DNA of 64,000 nt, taken from positions 372,001-436,000 of the forward strand of contig NZ_JADIVZ010000001.1 of the NCBI RefSeq assembly GCF_015319165.1, read 5' to 3'. Positions 26,942-35,503 of the stretch are shown one piece after another (positions within the stretch are counted from its first letter, which is position 1; the number at the start of each line of letters is the position of its first letter). The translations under genes and the position numbers were made by a program. This stretch comes from Nocardioides acrostichi (GTDB lineage: Bacteria; Actinomycetota; Actinomycetes; Propionibacteriales; Nocardioidaceae). The notes under the pieces were generated by a model. It worked only from the letters and a program-made list of their open reading frames with translations, made no database searches and was not told the origin of the DNA.

Positions 26942-28021
26942 GTGACGGACTCGCCTGCACGCAAGACCCGCGTGGCCCTCATCTTCGGCGGTCGCTCGGG
27001 GGAGCACTCCATCTCCGCGGCCACCGCGGCCGGCGTCATGAAGGCGATCGACCGCGAAGCCTACGACGTGCTGCCCATCGGCATCAGCCGCGAGGGCGAG
27101 TGGGTGCTGGCCTCCGGCGACGGCTCCCAGTGGCAGCTCGGTGGCGCCAGCCTCCCCGAGATCACGACCGAGTCCGGCACCGCCATCGAGAGCCTCGCCG
27201 AGGCGGGCCCGGTCGACGTCGTGTTCCCGCTGCTGCACGGCCCGTACGGCGAGGACGGCACCATCCAGGGCCTGCTCGAACTCGCTGGCGTGCCCTATGT
27301 CGGGGCCGGCGTGCTCGCCTCGGCCGTCGGCATGGACAAGCAGTACATGAAGCTCGTCTTCGCGGGCCACGGCCTGCCCGTGGCGCCGTATGTCGTCGTC
27401 AAGCCGCGCGAGTGGGAGCAGCGGCCCTCGCGGGTCATCGACCGGGTCCAGGCCGAGCTGGTGTTCCCGGTGTTCGTGAAGCCAGCCCGCGCCGGTTCGT
27501 CGTTGGGTGTGACCCGTGTCGACGACCTCACCGGCCTCGCCGACGCCATCGAGGAGGCGCGCTACCACGATCCGAAGGTGCTCGTGGAGCAGGGCGTCGA
27601 TGGCCGCGAGATCGAGTGCGCGGTGCTGGGTGGCCGCGGTGGCGCGGCGCCGCGGGCGTCGGTGCCGGGCGAGATCGTCGTCGACCACGACGCCGACGTC
27701 TTCTACGACTTCGACGCCAAGTACGCCGCCAGCTCCACCGCCCGCACCGAGGCCCCCGCCGACCTGCCCGACGACGTCGCCGAGCGCGTGCGTGAGCTGG
27801 CCGTTGAGGCGTTCGAGGCGATCGGTGCCGAGGGGCTCTCGCGGGTCGACGTGTTCGTCACCTCGGCCGGCGACGTGATCCTCAACGAGATCAACACGAT
27901 GCCCGGCTTCACCCCCATATCGATGTACTCGAAGATGTGGGAGGCCACCGGCGTCCCCTACACCGAGCTGGTCTCCGAGCTGATCGAGCTGGCGCGGGAG
28001 CGCCCCACCGGCCTGCGCTGA
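26942..28021 (+). CDS. ddl: D-alanine-D-alanine ligase (canonical copy)
   Basis: 359 residues, ATP-grasp. FGGRSGEHSISAATA holds the catalytic Glu, PVFVKPARAGSSLGVTRV the ATP site, FYDFDAKY the omega loop, and ILNEINTMPGFTPISMYSKM the Mg ligands Glu and Asn. All active-site positions expected of DdlA are present. GTG start, with TAGGCT (26928-26933) 8 nt upstream, so it can also be transcribed separately from murF. Confidence 0.96.
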   Translation: MTDSPARKTRVALIFGGRSGEHSISAATAAGVMKAIDREAYDVLPIGISREGEWVLASGDGSQWQLGGASLPEITTESGTAIESLAEAGPVDVVFPLLHGPYGEDGTIQGLLELAGVPYVGAGVLASAVGMDKQYMKLVFAGHGLPVAPYVVVKPREWEQRPSRVIDRVQAELVFPVFVKPARAGSSLGVTRVDDLTGLADAIEEARYHDPKVLVEQGVDGREIECAVLGGRGGAAPRASVPGEIVVDHDADVFYDFDAKYAASSTARTEAPADLPDDVAERVRELAVEAFEAIGAEGLSRVDVFVTSAGDVILNEINTMPGFTPISMYSKMWEATGVPYTELVSELIELARERPTGLR

Positions 28022-28041
28022 CCCGTGGGCGCTGATCGTGC

Positions 28042-28080
28042 GGCGCGGGACAACCCCGCGATCCGTGTGGTTGCCGCGCC
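28042..28080 (+). terminator. Stem-loop after ddl
   Basis: GGCGCGG (28042-28048) pairs with CCGCGCC (28074-28080) and CAACC (28051-28055) with GGTTG (28069-28073), with a GA bulge on the left arm and a 13-nt loop. Likely terminator of the murF-ddl transcript. Confidence 0.5.
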
Positions 28081-28161
28081 ATCGGCTACGACCCCACGAC
28101 CGTCGAGGTCGTCGTGAAGGTCACCCCCGCGCGACTCCCAGGCGTGAGCGACGTGGCTGAT

Positions 28162-28227
28162 TGAAAACTCGTGACGGGTCAGCTGAAAACTCGTGACGGG
28201 TCAGCTGAAAACTCGTGACGGGTCAGC
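28162..28227. repeat. Three exact tandem copies of a 22-bp intergenic repeat
   Basis: Copies at 28162-28183, 28184-28205 and 28206-28227 are identical. The unit is TGAAAACTCG followed directly by TGACGGGTCAGC; it contains the small palindromes TGACGGGTCA and, at each junction, CAGCTG. The last copy supplies the stop codon of the convergent ddl-like gene. Degenerate copies in the opposite orientation occur at 47336-47434. Confidence 0.95.
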
Positions 28228-29185
28228 GCGAGGCGAGGACGTGGTGCACGAGATCGAGGGTGACCTGGCCCAGGGAGGATCCGCCGAGGCTGCACGCATA
28301 GGGCATGACGGAGGTCTCGGTGGCACCGGGGGTGATGGCGGTCTCGAGCACGACGAAGTCGCCGTCCGCATCGACCATGAGGTCGCAGCGGGAGAGATGG
28401 CGCAGGCCGAGCACCCGGTGGGCCTCGCATGCGGCCTCTTGGATGCGCTGCACCTGGTCGTCGGGCAGATCGAGGGGGCGTAGTCCGACGTACTCGGCGG
28501 TGTAGCGGGCGGAGAAGTCGAACTCGTGGCCCCTCTCGTACTCGATGGCCACAGGAGTCAGGGCACGCAGTCCGTGGGCGTCCTCGACGCAGACCACGCT
28601 GACGTCGACGCCGTGGTGGAAGCGTTCGATCAGTGCGTCGTCGCCGTAGGCGTAGGCGGTGACCAGCGAGGACGGCAGGGCGCCCAGACCGTCGACGCCG
28701 GTGACGCCCAGCGCGCTGCCGCACCGGGTCGGCTTCACCACGACCCGCTCACCGAGACGGTGCATGACGTGCTCCATGAGCGCCGCGGCGCCGATGTCGC
28801 GGAACGTCTGGGCCGAGAGGCCGACGCTCTGGGGCACGGGCAGGCCGGCCCGGTGCAGCAGCTCGCGGGCGGTGCCCTTGTCCCAGGCGACCCGGCAGGC
28901 GTTGCTCGACGAGCCCACGTACGGCATGCCGATGAGCTCGAGCAGGGTCTGGATCTCGCCGTCCTCGCCGAACTGGCCGTGCAGGGCGGGCACCGCGACG
29001 GCGACCTCGTCGGCGTCGAGCCGGTCGAGCAGGTTGCGGTCGAAGTCGTAGGCCTCGGCCTCGACGCCGAGGCTGCGCAGCTCGTGCACGAGGTTGCGGC
29101 CGCTGGCCAGCGACACGTCGCGCTCGTGGCTGAGCCCGCCGGCGACGACGGCGACCGGACCGGGCAGCTCCGTGGGGGAGGTCAT
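28223..29185 (-). CDS. D-Ala-D-Ala ligase-like ATP-grasp protein (divergent paralogue)
   Basis: 320 residues. Keeps GGLSHERDVSLASG with the catalytic Glu E21, VVVKPTRCGSALGV, and the Arg of LSRCDLMVD. The Mg-ligand motif differs: where Ddl proteins read E-x-N-T-x-P-G (the neighbour has EINTMPG), this one reads ETAITPGAT, so the Asn ligand is Ala. It may be a ligase with altered substrate or metal use, or a regulatory paralogue. Tail-to-tail with ddl across the 22-bp repeat array; its stop codon lies inside the array. Upstream DUF3515 and AsnC genes run on the same strand. Confidence 0.88.
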   Translation of the reverse strand: MTSPTELPGPVAVVAGGLSHERDVSLASGRNLVHELRSLGVEAEAYDFDRNLLDRLDADEVAVAVPALHGQFGEDGEIQTLLELIGMPYVGSSSNACRVAWDKGTARELLHRAGLPVPQSVGLSAQTFRDIGAAALMEHVMHRLGERVVVKPTRCGSALGVTGVDGLGALPSSLVTAYAYGDDALIERFHHGVDVSVVCVEDAHGLRALTPVAIEYERGHEFDFSARYTAEYVGLRPLDLPDDQVQRIQEAACEAHRVLGLRHLSRCDLMVDADGDFVVLETAITPGATETSVMPYACSLGGSSLGQVTLDLVHHVLASR

Positions 29186-29220
29186 GGCGAAAGGCTCCCA
29201 CACGGCCTGCCGGCCCGGGC

Positions 29221-29724
29221 TCAGTGGCAGGGCTGCACCTCGCGCAGGTAGGTGGGCACCTGCTCGGAGAGTTCGGTGAGGGCGGCCAGCGACACGTCGC
29301 CGCGGTCCTGGGCCGGGACGACGAGCGAGACGCGGGGTCGGAACCCCGCGGTGGTCGCGACCGCGGCCACGTCGGGGTCGTCGAGTTGACCGGGCGGCAC
29401 GTACCAGCCCACCTTGTTCACCTGTTGACACGACGAGTAGCGGTCGAAGCCCTCGGGCTCGCCCACGCCGCAGACCAGCGTGAGCGACGGGTCGTCGCCC
29501 CACGTCAAGGTGTCGGCGGTGTCGGAGGCCGAAGGAGCCAGCCCGGCGAGGTCGCGCTCGCCCACGGCGCGCAGCAGTGCGGCGCAGGCGTCGCGCTGGC
29601 TGGCTCCGAGGGTGACCCGGGCCGGCAGCGCGCCGGTGACGCCGGTGACGCCGTCGCCGGCCGAGCAGGCCATCGCTCCCACGGCCACCAACGCCACGGC
29701 ACCGGCCCACCGTGCGCGCACCAT
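29221..29724 (-). CDS. DUF3515 family secreted protein, possible lipoprotein
   Basis: 167 residues. N-terminal signal (RARWAGAVALVAVGAMAC) with a Cys at residue 20 that could be a lipoprotein site, although the preceding residues GAMA are a poor lipobox. The mature part has three further cysteines (DACAALL, LVCGVGEP, SSCQQV) and a final C near the end. This family sits between ddl and thiL in mycobacteria and other actinobacteria; function unknown. It lies 35 bp upstream of the ddl-like gene on the same strand. Confidence 0.85.
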   Translation of the reverse strand: MVRARWAGAVALVAVGAMACSAGDGVTGVTGALPARVTLGASQRDACAALLRAVGERDLAGLAPSASDTADTLTWGDDPSLTLVCGVGEPEGFDRYSSCQQVNKVGWYVPPGQLDDPDVAAVATTAGFRPRVSLVVPAQDRGDVSLAALTELSEQVPTYLREVQPCH

Positions 29725-29735
29725 CGAGAGGTGGT

Positions 29736-29972
29736 TCAGATGTGGACGACGGGGCAGGTCAGCGTGCGGGTGATGCCGTCGAGGTTCTGCACCTTCGTGA
29801 CGACCATCGTGCCGAGCTCGTCGACGTTGCGGGCCTCGGCGCGCACGATCACGTCGTAGGGGCCGGTGACGTCCTCGGCGAGGGTCACGCCCTTGATCTG
29901 GGCGATCGCGGAGGCCACTTCGGCGGCCTTCCCGACGTCGGTCTGGATCAGGATGTAGGCCTGCACGACCAT
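29736..29972 (-). CDS. Stand-alone Lrp/AsnC ligand-binding (RAM) domain protein
   Basis: 78 residues, starting MVVQAYILIQTDVGK. The whole protein is the AsnC effector domain (beta-alpha-beta with GPYDVIVRAEARNVDELG), with no DNA-binding part. Such small proteins bind amino acids and may modulate full Lrp proteins. GGGAGAG lies 5 nt before the ATG. It begins the minus-strand series Lrp-DUF3515-ddl-like, with an 11-bp gap to DUF3515. Confidence 0.92.
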   Translation of the reverse strand: MVVQAYILIQTDVGKAAEVASAIAQIKGVTLAEDVTGPYDVIVRAEARNVDELGTMVVTKVQNLDGITRTLTCPVVHI

Positions 29973-30099
29973 CGTGCTCTCCCTCTCGCTCGAGTGTGCG
30001 TCTGCGTTGACGCACGGTGCAACCTACCCCGCCCGAGTGGGGCGCGTCGCCTCGGGCCGAGGGTGCGGCCGGTGTTCGCCGGTCTGGTGAGATGGCCCC

Positions 30100-31071
30100 A
30101 TGGCCTTCCCGTCCGACGCCACGCTCGCCGACGTGGGCGAGTTCGCCCTGATCGACGCCCTGGCCGCGCACTTCCCGACCGCCGAGCACGTGCTGGTCGG
30201 CCCTGGGGACGACGCGGCCCTCCTGCGCATCCGCACCGGGCACGTCGTGGTGTCCACCGACCTCATGGTCGAGGGCCGGCACTTTCGTCGCGAGTGGGTC
30301 TCGGGTGAGGACGTCGGTCACCGGGCCGCGGCGCAGAACCTCTCCGACATCAATGCCATGGGCGGTCGGGCCCACTCGCTCACCGTCGGGCTGGCCGCCC
30401 CCGCCGACCTGCCGGCGTCCTGGGCGCTCGGACTGGCCGCGGGTATCGCCGAGGAGTGCGCGACGGTCGGCGCCACGGTGGTGGGCGGAGACCTCACCCG
30501 CGCCGACCAGGTCGTGGTGTCGGTGACGGTGCTCGGCTCGTGCACGGTGGCGCCGGTGCTGCGCTCGGGGGCGAGTCCGGGCGACGTGCTGGCGTTGGCC
30601 GGTCGCCAGGGCTGGGCGGCGGGTGGTCTGGCCGTGCTCGGCCGGGGTTTCCGGTCCCCGCGCGCCCTGGTGGAGGCCTACCGGCGCCCCGCTCCGCCGT
30701 ACGACGCAGGCCCGCTGGCGGCGCAGGCCGGTGCCACGGCCATGATCGACGTCTCCGACGGCCTGCTGGCCGAGGTGGGGCACCTGGCCCGCGGTTCCGG
30801 CGTCACGATCGACGTCGGCACCGATGCGCTCGACGTGCCCGAGCCACTGCACGCCGTGGCGGCCGCGACGGGAGCCGACCCGGTCTCGTTCGTGCTCACG
30901 GGGGGAGACGACCACGCTCTGCTCGCGACCTTCGCGGCCGACGCCGAGCTCCCCGAGGGGTTCCGAGTGATCGGCAGGGTCGGCGAGGTGGCCGCCGACG
31001 ATCCCGACCCCGTGCTGGTGACCGTCGACGGGGCGCCCTACGAGGGCGCTCCGGGCTGGACCCACTTCTGA
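30100..31071 (+). CDS. thiL: Thiamine-monophosphate kinase
   Basis: 323 residues of the PurM/ThiL fold: VGPGDDAALLR, STDLMVEGRHFRREW, NLSDINAMGGRAHSLTVGL, GGDLTRAD, and IDVSDGLLAEVGHLARGSGV with the metal-binding Asp residues. Phosphorylates thiamine phosphate to thiamine pyrophosphate. Divergent from the AsnC-domain gene. A strong hairpin follows. Confidence 0.96.
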   Translation: MAFPSDATLADVGEFALIDALAAHFPTAEHVLVGPGDDAALLRIRTGHVVVSTDLMVEGRHFRREWVSGEDVGHRAAAQNLSDINAMGGRAHSLTVGLAAPADLPASWALGLAAGIAEECATVGATVVGGDLTRADQVVVSVTVLGSCTVAPVLRSGASPGDVLALAGRQGWAAGGLAVLGRGFRSPRALVEAYRRPAPPYDAGPLAAQAGATAMIDVSDGLLAEVGHLARGSGVTIDVGTDALDVPEPLHAVAAATGADPVSFVLTGGDDHALLATFAADAELPEGFRVIGRVGEVAADDPDPVLVTVDGAPYEGAPGWTHF

Positions 31072-31099
31072 GTCGACGCGCCGAGGCGCGTTCGAACGT

Positions 31100-31136
31100 C
31101 CGACGGCCGCCACCCGCTGTGGGTGACGGCCGTCGG
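31100..31136. terminator. Bidirectional terminator between thiL and rpmB
   Basis: CCGACGGCCG (31100-31109) pairs with CGGCCGTCGG (31127-31136); ACCC and GGGT extend the stem inside. It lies between two convergent genes. Confidence 0.85.
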
Positions 31137-31155
31137 GATGCTCAGCGCGGCGGGG

Positions 31156-31341
31156 TCAGCGGCTGACCTTGCCCGCCTTGATGCAGCTGGTGCACACGTT
31201 CATGCGCTTGGGGGTGCCGTTGACGACGGCACGCACGCGCTGGATGTTGGGGTCGAAGCGGCGCTTCGTGATCTTGCGCGACCACGGCCGGTTGTGGCCG
31301 AAGGCCGGCTTCTTGGCGCAGATGTCGCAGACGGCAGCCAC
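31156..31341 (-). CDS. rpmB: 50S ribosomal protein L28
   Basis: 61 residues, MAAVCDICAKKPAFGHN to KAGKVSR. It has the Cys form: CDIC near the start and CTSC near the end, a zinc ribbon. RRFDPNIQRVRAVVNGTPKR is the L28 core. GTG start with GGAG 5 nt upstream. Divergent from the DAK/DegV gene. Confidence 0.96.
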   Translation of the reverse strand: MAAVCDICAKKPAFGHNRPWSRKITKRRFDPNIQRVRAVVNGTPKRMNVCTSCIKAGKVSR

Positions 31342-31524
31342 CGGAACTCCTGGAGGATCGAGGTTTTTCAACAAGTCGTGCTCGCCGAGTGCGAGCGGGC
31401 CCGTGAGGACCGCGCGGGTCCGGGCAACCGCATCAGAGTATCCGAGAACGTCCGACGCGCCGAATCAGCGTCGGTGACGGGCTTCGGCGTGCGCTGTCGG
31501 CGCCCGCCACTAGGCTTCCACTCC

Positions 31525-33261
31525 GTGGAGCCAGGATCCGGCCGGCCCCGAGCCAGCGTCAGCCTCGCGGCCGTGCTGCGCTTCACCGACGTGGCGGTCG
31601 ACGCCCTGGCCCGGGCGCGCGCCGAGGTCGACGGGCTCAACGTCTACCCGGTGCCCGACGGCGACACCGGCACGAACATGTACCTCACCCTCGTGGCCGC
31701 GCGCGACGCGCTGGGGGCGGCGATCGACGAGGCCGGTGGGGTCGAGGTGTGCGAGGTGGGTCCGGCGTTGTCCGCGCTGGGCCGTGGGGGGCTGCTCGGT
31801 GCCCGCGGCAACAGCGGGGTGATCCTCAGCGAGATGCTGCGCGCCGTGGCGCGACGCCTGGGCAGGGCCACGCCAGGGGAGCGCTCGGCCCTGGTCATGG
31901 CCGAGGCGCTCGAGCGCTGTTCGGAGGCCGCTTACGCCGCGGTGGGGGAGCCCGTCGAGGGCACCATGCTCACCGTGGCGAGGGCGGCGGCCGATGCGGC
32001 TCACGAGTGCGTCGACGCCGACTCCGCGCGCACCCGTGACGTGCTGGCGGCGGCGGCCGAGGCAGCCCGCGCTGCGCTCGCACGCACGCCCGACCAGTTG
32101 GCGGTGCTCGGCGAGGCCGGCGTCGTCGACGCCGGCGGCCGCGGCTTGACCGTCATCCTCGACGCGGCGGAGGCCGCGGTCACCGGCCGGGTTCCGCCCA
32201 CGGTGCCCTCGCGGGTGGGCAGACGAACGCCGCCAGCGTCGGCGCCAGGAGCCTCGGGTACGCCGGCGGTCGGCCGTGCGGGGCATCGGCTCAGTGCCGA
32301 GGGTCCGTCCTATGAGGTGATGTACCTGCTCGAGGGCACCGACGAGGCCGTCGCCGACCTGCGCCCCCGGCTGGCCGCTCTGGGTGACAGCCTCGTGGTC
32401 GTGGGCGAGGAGCCGCTGTTCAACGTGCATGTGCACGTCGACGACGTCGGCGCCGCCATCGAGGCCGGCATCGAGGCCGGGAGGCCGCACCGCATCGCGG
32501 TCACCCACTTCGCCGACCAGGTCGCAGACCAGGCCGACCAGGCCGACCAGGCGGCCGAGCGGGCCGCCCAGGACTCGCAGCCCGCCACGCGGGCGGGGCG
32601 GTGCGTGGTCGTCGTCTCGGCCGGGCCCGGCCTCGCCGCGCTGTTCGGCGAGGCGGGGGCGACGGTCGTCGAAAGCGGCCCCGGCCTGCGAGCCTCGACC
32701 GGGGAGGTGCTCGCCGCCATCACCGCCTGCGGCGCGCGGGAGGTCGTGGTGCTGCCCAACGACGCCGACTCGGTCCGGGTGGCGCAGGCGGCGGCGTCCT
32801 CGGCGAGCGCCGACCACGGCATCCGGGTCGAGGTCATCCCGACCCAGGCGCAGGTGCAGGGCCTCGCGGCGCTGGCCGTGCACGACCCCGCGCGGCCGTT
32901 CGAGGCCGATGTCCGCGAGATGACCGCGACGGCCCGGCACGCCCGCCACGGTGCGGTCACCGTGGCGGCGCGCACCGCCATGACCATGGCCGGCCCGTGC
33001 ACCGAGGGCGACGCTCTCGGCGTCGTGGCGGGCGACTTCGCAGTCGTCGGCGACGACCTCGGCGACGTGGCCGTCGACGTCTTGCAACGCCTCATCGCAG
33101 GCGGTGGAGAGCTGGTCACGGTGGTGTCCGGGGCCGACGACGCCGACGGCGCGCTCGCGGCCCGGCTGGTGGCGTGGGCGGGGGAGCACCACCCGTTCGT
33201 CGACGTCGTCACCTACGACGGCGGCCAGCAGCGCTACCCGCTGTTGCTGGGGGTGGAGTGA
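31525..33261 (+). CDS. DAK (DhaL-type) kinase-DegV-like fusion, FakA-like
   Basis: 578 residues. N-terminal DhaL/DAK2 domain: LNVYPVPDGDTGTNMYLTL (the Asp residues bind Mg-ATP) and LLGARGNSGVILSEML. Middle domain: SYEVMYLLEGTDEAVADLRPRL and FNVHVHVDD. The C-terminal part resembles the FakA lipid-kinase tail. FakA phosphorylates fatty acids bound to FakB; this actinobacterial family sits before recG. A 9-bp repeat near 32515-32553 encodes DQVADQADQADQ. GTG start, TAGGCT (31511-31516) 8 nt upstream. recG overlaps its stop by one base (TGATG). Confidence 0.88.
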   Translation: MEPGSGRPRASVSLAAVLRFTDVAVDALARARAEVDGLNVYPVPDGDTGTNMYLTLVAARDALGAAIDEAGGVEVCEVGPALSALGRGGLLGARGNSGVILSEMLRAVARRLGRATPGERSALVMAEALERCSEAAYAAVGEPVEGTMLTVARAAADAAHECVDADSARTRDVLAAAAEAARAALARTPDQLAVLGEAGVVDAGGRGLTVILDAAEAAVTGRVPPTVPSRVGRRTPPASAPGASGTPAVGRAGHRLSAEGPSYEVMYLLEGTDEAVADLRPRLAALGDSLVVVGEEPLFNVHVHVDDVGAAIEAGIEAGRPHRIAVTHFADQVADQADQADQAAERAAQDSQPATRAGRCVVVVSAGPGLAALFGEAGATVVESGPGLRASTGEVLAAITACGAREVVVLPNDADSVRVAQAAASSASADHGIRVEVIPTQAQVQGLAALAVHDPARPFEADVREMTATARHARHGAVTVAARTAMTMAGPCTEGDALGVVAGDFAVVGDDLGDVAVDVLQRLIAGGGELVTVVSGADDADGALAARLVAWAGEHHPFVDVVTYDGGQQRYPLLLGVE

Positions 33262-35492
33262 TGATCGACCTCGGCTCCCCGATCCAGGCGGTGCTCGGCG
33301 ACGCCGGCCGCGCCGGCAAGCGCATGGTCGAGGGGCTCGACCTGCACACCGTCGGAGACCTGCTCGCGCACCTGCCGCGCAAGTACGTGCGCATCGGCGA
33401 GCTGACCGAGGTCGACTCGCTCGAGGAAGGACAGATGCTCACCGTCGTCGGTGAGATCGCCGCCTCGCGACGCGCCGAGTACCAGGATCGCCGCACCGGC
33501 CGCATGGCCTACCGGGTCGAGACGGTGCTGCGCACCGACGGCGCCGACCTGCGCATGACCTTCTTCGCCCAGCGCGCCCACGTCGCCGACTACCACCTGC
33601 GCCGGCTCAAGGTCGGGCGGCGCGGGGTGTTCTCGGGCAGCGTCGGTCGCTTCCGCGGCGAGTGGCAGCTCACCAACCCGCAGATGACCCTCCAGGGCAC
33701 CCCGGGTGAGGACGCCGCCCAGCTCGCGCTCGACTCGCTCGGCGAGCTCTATCCCATCTACCCGCTCACCAAGGGCGTCGAGTCGTGGGACGTGCAGCGG
33801 GCGGTGGCCTTCGCCCTCAGCGTGGTCGACGAGTTCCCCGACGCATTGCCGCCCTCCCTGCGGGAGGCGGAGGGGCTGGTCGACCGGCACACCGCCGTCA
33901 CCTGGGCGCACACCCCTGACGACTTCGGCCAGGTCGAGCGGGCCCAGCGCCGGTTCCGGTTCGAGGAGGCCCTGGTCACCCAGCTCGTGCTGGCGCGGCG
34001 ACGCCGCTTCGTGCAGACCATCGGCACCGCGGCGCGCGAGGGCGGCGGGGGACTGCTCGAGGCCTTCGACGCGCAAGTGCCCTTCGAGCTGACCGAGGGG
34101 CAGGTGGCCGTCGGAGCCGAGATCGAGGCCGACCTGGCGCGCCCGCACCCGATGAACAGGCTGCTCCAAGGCGAGGTCGGCTCCGGCAAGACGTTGGTGG
34201 CCCTGCGCGCGATGATGCGGGTCGTCGACTCCGGTGGTCAGGCGGCCCTGCTGGCGCCGACCGAGGTGCTGGCCCAGCAGCACCACCGCTCGATCACGGC
34301 GTTGATGGGCGACCTCGCCGCGGGCGGGCTGCTCGGCGGCGCCGACGACGCCACGGCCGTCGAACTGCTCACCGGGTCGATGACGAAGACCCAACGCACC
34401 GGTCCGCTCTCACGGCTCGCCTCGGGCGAGGCCGGCATCGTCATCGGCACCCATGCGCTGCTCGAGGGCGTCGTGCAGTTCGCCGATCTCGGCCTCGTCG
34501 TCGTCGACGAGCAGCACCGCTTCGGCGTCGAGCAGCGCGCCGCCCTCACCGACAAGGCGGGCAGTCCGCCCCATGTGCTCGTCATGACCGCGACGCCCAT
34601 CCCGCGCACGGTCGCCATGACCGTCTTCGGCGACCTCGAGGTCTCGACGCTGCGTGAGCTGCCCGCGGGCCGGGCGCCCATCCAGACGACGGTCGTGCCG
34701 CTCGCCGAGGCGCCGCAGTGGATCGATCGTGCGTGGGCCCGGGTGCGCGAGGAGGTCGAGCAGGGCCGCCAGGCCTACGTGGTGTGCCCGCGCATCTCGC
34801 CCGACGACGCCGACCGTTCCGATGACGGCATGCCCCCCGACCCGTTCCTGCCGGAGACGACCGAGGAGCCGCCCGCCCACCCCATGGCGGCCGTCGAGGA
34901 GGTGCTGACCGAGCTCTCCGGGGGCCCGCTCGCCGGGCTGCGGCTCGCGGCGATGCACGGCCGGCTGACCCCCGAGGTCAAGGACTCCACCATGCGCGCC
35001 TTCGCCGCCGGCGAGATCGACGTGCTGGTCTCCACCACGGTCATCGAGGTCGGCGTCGACGTCGGCAACGCCACCACCATGGTGCTGCTCGACGCCGACC
35101 GGTTCGGCATGTCGCAGCTGCACCAACTGAGGGGCCGGGTAGGGCGCGGCGGCCACCCTGGGCTGTGCCTGCTGGTCACCCACGCCTCCCCGAGCAGTGA
35201 GGCCCGGCAACGTCTCGAGGCCGTCGCGGCCCATCCCGACGGCTTCGAGCTGAGCCGGGTCGACCTCGAGCTGCGCCGCGAGGGCGATGTGCTCGGCGCC
35301 TCCCAGTCCGGTGGCTTCTCCAGCCTCCACAGCCTGCGGGTGCTGCGCGACGAGCAGACGATCGTGGCCGCGCGGGCCACGGCCGAACGGCTGCTCGACG
35401 CCGATCCCGACCTCGCCGAGGCGCCCCGCCTGGCTGCCGCCGTCCACGACCTCGAGCACTCGGTGGAGGCCCAGTTCGCCTCCCGCTCCTAG
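33261..35492 (+). CDS. recG: ATP-dependent DNA helicase RecG
   Basis: 743 residues. N-terminal wedge domain with LLAHLPRKYVRIGEL, then helicase motif I GEVGSGKT (near 300), motif II VVDEQHRFGVEQR, TATPIPRT, and C-terminal TTVIEVGVDVGNAT and QLRGRVGRGGHPGLC. It regresses stalled replication forks. ATG overlaps the previous stop. The TAG stop codon is also the first half of a TAGGAT -10 for rsmD. Confidence 0.97.
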   Translation: MIDLGSPIQAVLGDAGRAGKRMVEGLDLHTVGDLLAHLPRKYVRIGELTEVDSLEEGQMLTVVGEIAASRRAEYQDRRTGRMAYRVETVLRTDGADLRMTFFAQRAHVADYHLRRLKVGRRGVFSGSVGRFRGEWQLTNPQMTLQGTPGEDAAQLALDSLGELYPIYPLTKGVESWDVQRAVAFALSVVDEFPDALPPSLREAEGLVDRHTAVTWAHTPDDFGQVERAQRRFRFEEALVTQLVLARRRRFVQTIGTAAREGGGGLLEAFDAQVPFELTEGQVAVGAEIEADLARPHPMNRLLQGEVGSGKTLVALRAMMRVVDSGGQAALLAPTEVLAQQHHRSITALMGDLAAGGLLGGADDATAVELLTGSMTKTQRTGPLSRLASGEAGIVIGTHALLEGVVQFADLGLVVVDEQHRFGVEQRAALTDKAGSPPHVLVMTATPIPRTVAMTVFGDLEVSTLRELPAGRAPIQTTVVPLAEAPQWIDRAWARVREEVEQGRQAYVVCPRISPDDADRSDDGMPPDPFLPETTEEPPAHPMAAVEEVLTELSGGPLAGLRLAAMHGRLTPEVKDSTMRAFAAGEIDVLVSTTVIEVGVDVGNATTMVLLDADRFGMSQLHQLRGRVGRGGHPGLCLLVTHASPSSEARQRLEAVAAHPDGFELSRVDLELRREGDVLGASQSGGFSSLHSLRVLRDEQTIVAARATAERLLDADPDLAEAPRLAAAVHDLEHSVEAQFASRS

Positions 35493-35503
35493 GATGGGCG
35501 GCC

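Noticed and set aside
28162-28227. CRISPR array
   Set aside because: The 22-bp units are directly contiguous with no spacers and no cas gene is in the window.
31086-31098. SOS box (TTCGAACG near thiL end)
   Set aside because: Only a TTCGAA core; the TCGAAC-N4-GTTCGA pattern is not present and neighbours are not SOS genes.
32601-33260. 220-residue N-terminal extension of RecG
   Set aside because: It is Arg/Gly-rich shadow sequence inside the DAK kinase gene; the real protein starts at MIDLGSPIQAVLGD.
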